In this document: positions 7,323-13,766 of the stretch, one piece after another
Position numbering within the stretch: the first letter of the stretch is position 1
Layout of the letters: the number at the start of each line of letters is the position of its first letter
NCBI GenBank assembly: GCA_934630375.1
Contig: CAKTVQ010000031.1
Span: forward strand, 1 to 13,766
Reading direction: 5' to 3'
Length of the DNA stretch: 13,766 nucleotides
Source of the DNA: an uncultured Collinsella sp.
GTDB lineage: Bacteria; Actinomycetota; Coriobacteriia; Coriobacteriales; Coriobacteriaceae
Made by a program: the position numbers and the translations under genes
The notes under the pieces: model-generated
Databases searched by the model: none
Told to the model about the DNA's origin: nothing
What the model saw: the letters and a program-made list of their open reading frames with translations, nothing else

Positions 7323-7443
7323 GTCCCGAGGGGCGGGGCATAAGGTCGCCTGCTCGGGCAGTCCTGCTCGCACGGAGAGCACATTAAGTGCTCTCCGGCT
7401 CGTGCGGAACTCGCGATCGACCTTATTCCCCGCCCCTCGGGAC
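7323..7443. repeat. 121-bp nested palindromic element
   Basis: The outer arms 7323-7348 and 7418-7443 are reverse complements at 25 of 26 positions; each contains the GC-rich core gaggggcgggg or its complement. Inside is a perfect 9-bp hairpin, ggagagcac (7374-7382) with gtgctctcc (7388-7396) around a 5-nt loop. A further short pairing joins cgcac (7369-7373) with gtgcg (7402-7406). The octamer cctgctcg occurs twice, at 7349 and 7363. The element ends 13 nt before the sdaA Shine-Dalgarno on the minus strand. It could be a dispersed non-autonomous repeat or a structured RNA leader of sdaA. Confidence 0.85.
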
Positions 7444-7445
7444 TA

Positions 7446-7476
7446 AGGATACATGGTTGGAGTTGGTAGATGGCAA
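7446..7476 (-). promoter_or_regulatory. Possible promoter of the serine dehydratase gene
   Basis: Minus strand: TTGCCA (7471-7476, five of six to TTGACA) and TATCCT (7446-7451, four of six to TATAAT), with a long 19-nt spacer. If used, transcription would start at about 7440 and the whole palindromic element would form the 5' leader of sdaA. Weak evidence. Confidence 0.25.
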
Positions 7477-7533
7477 AATTTATTAGCTGGGGACGCAGCG
7501 TAGGCTCATATCGAAACATCTTCACTACCGGAT

Positions 7534-7573
7534 TAATAAAAAAGAAGTACCGCTTGGGGGCGGTACTTCTTTT
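7534..7573 (-). terminator. Intrinsic terminator of metK
   Basis: aaaagaagtaccgc (7540-7553) pairs perfectly over 14 bp with 7560-7573 around a 6-nt loop. On the minus strand the stem runs into TTTTTTATTAAT. It starts about 38 nt after the metK stop codon. A strong, classical terminator. Confidence 0.9.
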
Positions 7574-7610
7574 GAAAGCGTGTACGTGTTGTGACCTTGG
7601 TGGTTCCCAA

Positions 7611-8891
<1,281 letters not shown>

Positions 8892-8913
8892 GATTGTCCT
8901 TTCAAAAACGTGT

Positions 8914-8940
8914 CCCGGCGACCGTTACCATTCCGCCGGG
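8914..8940 (-). promoter_or_regulatory. Hairpin in the metK leader
   Basis: cccggcg (8914-8920) pairs perfectly with cgccggg (8934-8940) around a 13-nt loop, about 12 nt upstream of the metK Shine-Dalgarno. No U-tract follows and I recognise no SAM riboswitch class, so any regulatory role is open. Confidence 0.4.
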
Positions 8941-8958
8941 CTCTCTATGCAGGGGCAC

Positions 8959-8964
8959 ATCATA
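8959..8964 (-). promoter_or_regulatory. Possible -10 element of metK
   Basis: TATGAT on the minus strand (five of six to TATAAT), about 68 nt upstream of the metK start. The best -35 candidate, gtgtga at 18 nt spacing, matches only three positions. Confidence 0.4.
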
Positions 8965-9000
8965 GCGCGTAAATCAAACATTCACACCCTTTCCGCACCT

Positions 9001-9116
9001 AGTCATTGGGGACAGACTTAATTACTCATTGGGGACTGACTTAAATGACCAGTCTTAAACCAAGAATGTCCCCAATGACTACAACGACTGGTCATTTAAG
9101 TCTGTCCCCAATGAGT
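9001..9116. repeat. 116-bp intergenic element of four inverted and direct repeat units
   Basis: The unit tcattggggacagactta appears at 9003-9020 and, with one change, at 9026-9043. It appears in inverse orientation exactly at 9097-9114 and shortened at 9067-9080. The larger arms 9024-9054 and 9086-9116 match at 30 of 31 positions around a 31-nt loop. The arms also contain the self-similar atgaccagt. The element fills the divergent metK/gltX gap and has no reading frame of its own. The nested layout looks like a small non-autonomous repeat or a REP-like element. Confidence 0.88.
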
Positions 9117-9154
9117 GGGTCGGTGCCCTTTGTGCGGAGGTTGCTTTGATGCTT

Positions 9155-9160
9155 TATACT
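9155..9160 (+). promoter_or_regulatory. Possible -10 element of gltX
   Basis: TATACT on the plus strand, 40 nt before the gltX start. A weak -35, TTGTGC at 9130-9135, lies 19 nt upstream. It begins 38 nt after the repeat element, so the element is probably outside the transcript. Confidence 0.4.
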
Positions 9161-9188
9161 GATGCGGTTAGACATCCATCCTGCAATC

Positions 9189-9194
9189 GAGGAG
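9189..9194 (+). promoter_or_regulatory. Ribosome binding site fixing the gltX start
   Basis: GAGGAG, 6 nt before the ATG at 9201. It rules out the earlier in-frame ATG at 9162, which adds 13 residues not expected in the family. Confidence 0.8.
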
Positions 9195-9200
9195 ATTTCC

Positions 9201-10676
9201 ATGGCATCAGACGTTCGCGTCCGCTTTGCACCCTCACCGACGGGCAAGCTGCACATCGGCGGCGCCCGCACCGCTATCTATAACTGGGCTTTCGCCCGTG
9301 CTAACGGCGGCACGTTCATCCTGCGCATCGACGACACCGACCCCACCCGCTCCACCGACGAGAACACGCAGATCATCCTGCGCGCCATGCGTTGGCTGGG
9401 CCTGGACTGGGACGAGGGTCCCGAGGTGGGCGGCGACTTTGGCCCCTACGCCCAGACCGAGCGCCTGGACCTGTACAAGCAGGCCGCCCAGAAGCTTTGG
9501 GACGAGGGCAAGGCCTATCCCTGCTTCTGCACCAAGGAGCAGCTCGACGCCGACCGCAAGGCCGCGCAGGAGCGCAAGGACCCCTTTCAGGGCTATCAGC
9601 GCCGCTGCCGCGATCTTGATCCCGAGGAGGCCCGCCGCCGCATCGAGGCAGGCGAGTCCTACGTCCTGCGCATCAAGGTTCCCGAGGACCGCGGCGACGT
9701 CGTCATCCACGATGCCGTCCACGGCGAGGTGACCTTCGACGCCAAGGAACTCGACGACTTCGTCATCTTCCGCTCCGACGGCACGCCCACGTACAACTTC
9801 GCGACCGTTGTCGACGACGCCATGATGAAGATCACCCACGTCATTCGCGGCGACGACCATCTGTCCAACACCCCGCGCCAGGTCATGGTCTACGAGGCCC
9901 TCGGCGCGCCCGTGCCCACGTTCGCCCATATCTCCATGATTCTGGGCGCCGACGGCAAGAAGCTCTCCAAACGCCACGGCGCCACCTCGGTGGAGGAGTA
10001 CCGCGACGCCGGCTATCTGTCCGACGCTTTCGTTAACTACCTGGCGCTGCTCGGATGGTCGCTCGACGGCGAGACCACGATCATCCCGCGCGACGTCCTG
10101 GCCAGCAAGTTCTCCCTCGACCGCATCTCCAAGAACCCGGCGACCTTCGACCCCAAGAAGCTCGACTGGGTCAATGCCGAGTACATCAACGGCATGTCCG
10201 ACGCTCAGTTTGCCGACGAGGTCATGATCCCCGAGCTGCATGAGGCGGGTCTGATCGAGGGCAATGTCGAGTACGGCGAGGACTGGATTGACGCGCTTGC
10301 TGCCATCGTCAAGCCGCGCACCAAGATGCCGGCCGATGCCGTGACCGTTGCCGCTCCCATCTTTGCTACGGCCGAGACGCTCGAGTATGACGAGAAGTCC
10401 GTCAACAAGGGCCTGGCCAAAGAGGGCATGGGTGCCATTCTGGACGCTGCCAAGGCCGCGCTCGAGGGCGTGGATGAGTGGACGGCCGCTAACATTGACG
10501 CCGCGCTTGAGCCGCTGCCCGAGCAGATGGACCTCAAGAAGCGCGTGGTGTTCCAGGCCGTGCGCGTCGCCGTCTGCGGCAACATGGTGAGCCCTCCGCT
10601 GGGCGAGACCATGGCGCTCGTCGGCCGCGACGACTGCCTGGCGCGCATCGACCGCGCCCGCGCGATGGCGCTGTAG
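9201..10676 (+). CDS. gltX: Glutamyl-tRNA synthetase
   Basis: It attaches glutamate to tRNA-Glu using ATP, in the cytosol. It has 491 residues from the chosen start, a normal length. The class I HIGH-type motif appears as HIGG (18-21) within RFAPSPTGKLHIGGARTA, the form usual for this enzyme. The KMSKS-type loop is KLSKR (254-258) within LGADGKKLSKRHGA. A catalytic Rossmann domain, connecting regions and a helical anticodon-binding C-terminal half (from about 320) fill the rest. If the organism lacks a glutaminyl-tRNA synthetase, as many actinobacteria do, the enzyme may also charge tRNA-Gln for later amidation; the window does not show this. It has its own promoter-like sequence and a terminator, and codon use is strongly GC-biased like a highly expressed gene. 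Confidence 0.97.
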   Translation: MASDVRVRFAPSPTGKLHIGGARTAIYNWAFARANGGTFILRIDDTDPTRSTDENTQIILRAMRWLGLDWDEGPEVGGDFGPYAQTERLDLYKQAAQKLWDEGKAYPCFCTKEQLDADRKAAQERKDPFQGYQRRCRDLDPEEARRRIEAGESYVLRIKVPEDRGDVVIHDAVHGEVTFDAKELDDFVIFRSDGTPTYNFATVVDDAMMKITHVIRGDDHLSNTPRQVMVYEALGAPVPTFAHISMILGADGKKLSKRHGATSVEEYRDAGYLSDAFVNYLALLGWSLDGETTIIPRDVLASKFSLDRISKNPATFDPKKLDWVNAEYINGMSDAQFADEVMIPELHEAGLIEGNVEYGEDWIDALAAIVKPRTKMPADAVTVAAPIFATAETLEYDEKSVNKGLAKEGMGAILDAAKAALEGVDEWTAANIDAALEPLPEQMDLKKRVVFQAVRVAVCGNMVSPPLGETMALVGRDDCLARIDRARAMAL

Positions 10677-10699
10677 CAGCTGCGCAAACGTATGTATCC

Positions 10700-10734
10700 G
10701 AGCCCCGTTCACCCGAGCGGGGCTCTTGTTTCTG
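10700..10734 (+). terminator. Intrinsic terminator of gltX
   Basis: gagccccg (10700-10707) pairs with cggggctc (10718-10725) around a 10-nt loop and is followed by TTGTTTCTG. It starts 23 nt after the gltX stop codon and separates gltX from priA. Confidence 0.8.
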
Positions 10735-10748
10735 TAGAAGTATGGGAT

Positions 10749-10754
10749 GGGAGG
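10749..10754 (+). promoter_or_regulatory. Ribosome binding site of priA
   Basis: GGGAGG, 10 nt before the ATG at 10765. A second weaker AGGG lies 3 nt before the same ATG. The in-frame ATG at 10747 overlaps this region and has no good site of its own, so 10765 is preferred. Confidence 0.55.
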
Positions 10755-10764
10755 TACAGGGACC

Positions 10765-13218
10765 ATGGCCGAGCAACTGTCGCTGTTTGGTTTGCCGGAA
10801 CCCGAGCAGACTCCTGTAGCGCCCGCTCGCACGCCCGAGCAGGTCAAGCCCGAGCCTGCGCCCGAGCCCGTCACCGCCTACGCAAGCGTGGTCCTCGACA
10901 TCCCGACCCGTGCGCTATCCGAGCCGTTTGCCTACGGCATTCCGCAATCCCTTGCCGTCGAGGCTCAGATCGGCTCCACGGTCCTGGTCCATTTTGGCAA
11001 CCGTGCGGCCGCCGGCTACATCGTCGACATCGCCCCTGAGCTGGGCGACCTGCAAGGCAACGACGCCCTTGATCCCGCGCGCATTAAGCCCATCGAGGCT
11101 ATCCTCAGCAAGCCGCTCTTTACCGCCGAGGCTGCACGCATTGCGCGCTGGATGAGCCGCGAATATGTCGCGACGCTTTCCGAGTGCCTGCGCCTGTTCC
11201 TGCCACCGGGCGGAAGCCCGCGCGTGGTGAAATGCGACGACGGCGCATGGACCGTCGAGCGCCCCGCCGTCAAGCCCATCCAAAACCGTTGGGTCATGCT
11301 CACGCCTGAGGGCTTCGACTACACGCCGCCCAAAACGGCGGTTCGCCAGCGCCAACTTATCGAGGCACTCCAGTGCGGCCCGGTCACGACGCGCGACCTC
11401 AACCTGCTCTACAACAGCATGTCTGCCACCATTAAGGCGCTCGAAAAACGCGGCGTCGTAGTGGTGGAGGAACGTCGTGCGTGGCGCGGCTGCAGCGAAC
11501 AGACTACGCTGTCCTCGGCGAGCGGCAAGGCCCCGGTGGCGCTCACCAAAGGTCAGCAGCAGGCACTCGCGCAGATTGAGCGCGCACGCCTGGACGCTCA
11601 CGGTGACGTGGTGCTCGTGGATGGCGTCACCGGTTCCGGAAAAACCGAGGTCTACCTTTCGGCGATTGAGCGCGTGCTGGCGGCCGGTCGTTCGGCCTGC
11701 GTGCTGGTGCCCGAGATCTCGCTGACGGCCCAGACCGTCGGCCGCTTCCGCTCGCGTTTTGGCGAAACGGTCGCGGTCTTTCACTCGCGCCTTTCGGCCG
11801 GCGAACGCTTGGACCAGTGGGATATGGTCGCCAGCGGTGCGGCCCGCGTGGTCGTCGGCGCGCGTTCGGCGCTCTTTTGCCCGCTCAGTGACCTGGGTCT
11901 CATCATCATCGACGAGGAGCACGAGACCAGCTACAAGCAGGGTTCCAGCCCGCGCTACCATGCGCGCGAGGTGGCGGCCGATATGGCGCGCCGCTATCGC
12001 TGCCCGCTTGTGCTGGGGTCGGCCACGCCCTCAGCCGAGGCGCTCGACCGCTGCCGCCGCGGCGCGTACAACGGTGCCAGCTGGACGCGCGTCGAGATGC
12101 CGGAGCGCCCGGGACACGCGGTACTGCCCACGGTCCGCATCGCCGACCTGCGCCGAGAGTTCTCGCACGGCAGCCGTTCCATGTTCTCAAAACCGCTGAT
12201 GGAAGGCTTGGAGCGCGTTGTCGAACGTCGTGAGAAGGCCGTGCTGCTGCACAATCGTCGCGGCTTTGCCCCGTTCCTGATGTGCCGCGAGTGCGGCTGC
12301 GTCCCCACCTGTAATCACTGCTCCACGGCGCTCACGTACCACGAGCGCACGCACACGCTGCAGTGCCACACCTGCGGGTCGTCCTGGCGCGTGCAGCCCT
12401 ATCCCGCGCCCACGAGCTGCTGTCCCAAGTGCGGCAGCCGCTACCTGGCAAAAATGGGTCTGGGTACGCAGCAGATTGAGGACGCTCTTCATCAGATGCT
12501 GCCCGAGGACGTCGCCATCATTCGCATGGATGCCGATTCCACGCGCGGCAAGGACGCGCATAAAAAGCTGCTCGAGCAGTTCGATGCCGCTGATTGCGCC
12601 GTGCTGCTGGGCACGCAGATGATCGCCAAGGGCCTCGACTTTCCCGAGGTCACGCTCGTGGGTGTGGTTAACGCCGACTTTGCCCTCAAGCTGCCCGATT
12701 TCCGTGCGGGGGAGCGCGCCTACGATCTGCTGGAGCAGGTAGCGGGCCGTGCCGGCCGCGGTGATCGCCCCGGCGAGGTCATCATCCAGACCTACCTGCC
12801 CGAGGACCCGGTCATTCGCGCCGTCGCCGAACACGACCGCTCGATCTTTACCGACTACGACCTGGACCAGCGCCGCGACGCGCTGTATCCGCCCTTCGTG
12901 CGCCTGGTTAACATCCTGGTGTGGTCGGCGAATCGGGACGATGCGCAGGACTATATCGGGCGTATCGCGAAGTTCCTCAAGCGTCGCTGGCACGCCGCCG
13001 CACCCGACCTTTTGCGGGCGGGGAGCGCCGTGCCCCAGGTGCTGGGCCCAGCTTCGTGTGTAATCGAGAGAGCCAAGGACCGTTACCGCTTCCATCTGCT
13101 TGTAAAGTCGCCGGTAGGGTACCATGTCTCTGATGATATCGACGCCTGCCTCAAAGAGGTGGGCTCCGTGCGCGGCGTGAGCGTGAGCGTTGACGTCGAC
13201 GCCTATGATTTGATGTAA
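10765..13218 (+). CDS. priA: Primosomal replication restart helicase PriA
   Basis: It recognises stalled or collapsed replication forks, unwinds the lagging side and helps reload the replicative helicase. It has 817 residues. The N-terminal 3'-end binding domain (about 33-130) contains YASVVLDIPTRALSEPFAYG. Next comes a winged-helix-like linker, then the SF2 helicase core: Walker A GVTGSGKT (287-294), DEEH box (383-386), LGSATPS, and motifs V and VI in GTQMIAKGLDFP and QVAGRAGRG. The zinc-binding insert carries Cys pairs 507/510, 516/519, 534/537 and 553/556. All ATPase motifs are intact, so it should be an active helicase, whereas several actinobacterial PriA proteins have lost them. The first about 30 residues are Pro/Glu-rich and likely disordered. 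def follows 18 nt downstream, so both are probably on one message. Confidence 0.96.
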   Translation: MAEQLSLFGLPEPEQTPVAPARTPEQVKPEPAPEPVTAYASVVLDIPTRALSEPFAYGIPQSLAVEAQIGSTVLVHFGNRAAAGYIVDIAPELGDLQGNDALDPARIKPIEAILSKPLFTAEAARIARWMSREYVATLSECLRLFLPPGGSPRVVKCDDGAWTVERPAVKPIQNRWVMLTPEGFDYTPPKTAVRQRQLIEALQCGPVTTRDLNLLYNSMSATIKALEKRGVVVVEERRAWRGCSEQTTLSSASGKAPVALTKGQQQALAQIERARLDAHGDVVLVDGVTGSGKTEVYLSAIERVLAAGRSACVLVPEISLTAQTVGRFRSRFGETVAVFHSRLSAGERLDQWDMVASGAARVVVGARSALFCPLSDLGLIIIDEEHETSYKQGSSPRYHAREVAADMARRYRCPLVLGSATPSAEALDRCRRGAYNGASWTRVEMPERPGHAVLPTVRIADLRREFSHGSRSMFSKPLMEGLERVVERREKAVLLHNRRGFAPFLMCRECGCVPTCNHCSTALTYHERTHTLQCHTCGSSWRVQPYPAPTSCCPKCGSRYLAKMGLGTQQIEDALHQMLPEDVAIIRMDADSTRGKDAHKKLLEQFDAADCAVLLGTQMIAKGLDFPEVTLVGVVNADFALKLPDFRAGERAYDLLEQVAGRAGRGDRPGEVIIQTYLPEDPVIRAVAEHDRSIFTDYDLDQRRDALYPPFVRLVNILVWSANRDDAQDYIGRIAKFLKRRWHAAAPDLLRAGSAVPQVLGPASCVIERAKDRYRFHLLVKSPVGYHVSDDIDACLKEVGSVRGVSVSVDVDAYDLM

Positions 13219-13224
13219 CAACCC

Positions 13225-13230
13225 GAAAGG
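13225..13230 (+). promoter_or_regulatory. Ribosome binding site fixing the def start
   Basis: GAAAGG directly abuts an ATG at 13231 (spacing 0) and lies 6 nt before the ATG at 13237, so the second is the likely start. Confidence 0.7.
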
Positions 13231-13236
13231 ATGGCC

Positions 13237-13766
13237 ATGGAAGCCAACGGAATCGTACTGTCGCCCGACCCTCGTCTGCGCCAGGAGTGCGCCGTCATCG
13301 AGGAGATCACCCCGGCGATCGAGGCGCTTGCCGAGAAGATGAAGAAGATGATGTTCGAGAACGGCGGTTGTGGCCTGGCTGCCCCGCAGATCGGCGAGCT
13401 CATCCAGCTCGTTACCATCGACTGCGACTACAGCGACAAGAACGACTACGACCCGTACGTGCTCATCAACCCTGTCATTGTTGAGCAGAGCGACAACCTG
13501 GTGCCGTTTAGCGAGGGTTGCCTGTCCATTCCTGGCATTAGCTGCGAGATCGAGCGTCCGGACCACGTTGTCGTTGAGGCGTACGGCCTGGATGCCAACC
13601 TGATTCGCTATGAGGCCACGGGCGACCTGTTCTGCGTGTGCCTGCAGCACGAGATCGATCACCTGCACGGCAACACCATGTTCGAGCGACTGAAGCCTAT
13701 GCAGAGGCTCAAGGCCGTCAAGGAGTACCAGGACGCCCTGGCCCGCGGCGCTCGACCGGGCGAGAC
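13237..13766 (+). CDS. def: Peptide deformylase (partial, cut by window end)
   Basis: It removes the formyl group from the N-terminal methionine of new proteins at the ribosome. 176 codons are visible with no stop before the window edge; the family is usually 150-200 residues, so little is missing. All three metal-site motifs are present: GCGLAAPQ (44-51), EGCLS (93-97, metal ligand Cys95) and HEIDH (138-142, ligands His138 and His142, catalytic Glu139). The PGISCEIERP stretch after the second motif is also typical. Motif 1 has Cys where Val or Ile is common, which is tolerated in the family. Its position 18 nt after priA without a terminator indicates co-transcription. In many bacteria fmt (Met-tRNA formyltransferase) comes next, but that lies outside the window. 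Confidence 0.94.
   Translation, partial: MEANGIVLSPDPRLRQECAVIEEITPAIEALAEKMKKMMFENGGCGLAAPQIGELIQLVTIDCDYSDKNDYDPYVLINPVIVEQSDNLVPFSEGCLSIPGISCEIERPDHVVVEAYGLDANLIRYEATGDLFCVCLQHEIDHLHGNTMFERLKPMQRLKAVKEYQDALARGARPGE

Noticed and set aside
7323..7443. Could the large palindrome be the metK or sdaA terminator?
   Set aside because: It lies upstream of sdaA, lacks a T-tract on either strand, and metK already has a strong terminator at 7534-7573.
9001..9116. Could the repeated TCATTGGGGAC units be a CRISPR array?
   Set aside because: The units lie in both orientations with unequal, short gaps, and no cas gene is present. A CRISPR array has equal direct repeats and spacers of regular length.
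9218..9263. HIGG instead of HIGH in the glutamyl-tRNA synthetase signature.
   Set aside because: HIGG is a normal form of this motif in bacterial glutamyl-tRNA synthetases and is not a defect.
9234..10874. Long open frame of 546 codons on the minus strand, antisense to gltX.
   Set aside because: Mirror frame of a strongly GC3-biased gene. The product is a repetitive Val/Gly/Ala/Asp mix, and the frame runs across the gltX terminator.
12187..13668. Long open frame of 493 codons on the minus strand, antisense to priA and def.
   Set aside because: It spans two well-supported opposite-strand genes and their gap, and shows no protein-like motifs.

Overview
The window reads as chromosomal DNA of a GC-rich, Gram-positive gut-type actinobacterium. 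Gene content, codon use and the type of intergenic repeats suggest a Coriobacteriia member such as Collinsella. That assignment is inference from sequence style, with no search behind it. No CRISPR array, rRNA, tRNA, prophage or complete mobile element was seen, and there is no clear candidate for a new multi-gene system. Most of the window is ordinary core genome. The unusual material lies between the genes.

Layout: two blocks of genes are transcribed away from each other. The left block runs on the minus strand, read from right to left. It holds S-adenosylmethionine synthetase (metK), a fused iron-sulfur L-serine dehydratase, a membrane-anchored L,D-transpeptidase, and a three-gene MacAB/YknXYZ-type ABC exporter (adaptor, ATPase, permease). 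The exporter genes are tightly coupled: they overlap by 1 nt (TAATG) and by 4 nt (GTGA). metK, the serine dehydratase and the transpeptidase are each followed by a hairpin terminator, so they are probably separate transcription units. The right block runs on the plus strand: glutamyl-tRNA synthetase (gltX) with its own terminator, then the primosomal helicase priA and peptide deformylase (def). def is only 18 nt after priA and is cut by the end of the window.

Non-coding parts: positions 1-274 hold a GC-rich perfect hairpin, a decayed IS21-type transposase (IstA) remnant with an internal stop, and a 13-bp inverted repeat that starts where the IstA similarity ends. The stretch between sdaA and metK holds a 121-bp element with 25-of-26-bp outer arms and an inner hairpin, lying just upstream of the sdaA ribosome binding site. 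The divergent metK/gltX intergenic region holds a 116-bp element built from four copies, two in each orientation, of a motif beginning TCATTGGGGAC. These three palindromic elements look unrelated to one another. They are the best candidates for undescribed elements, either non-autonomous mobile repeats or structured RNAs.

Together the genes cover methyl-donor synthesis, serine catabolism to pyruvate, cell-wall cross-linking, export, charging of tRNA-Glu, replication restart and removal of the N-terminal formyl group. No shared pathway links them beyond the exporter operon and the priA-def pair.
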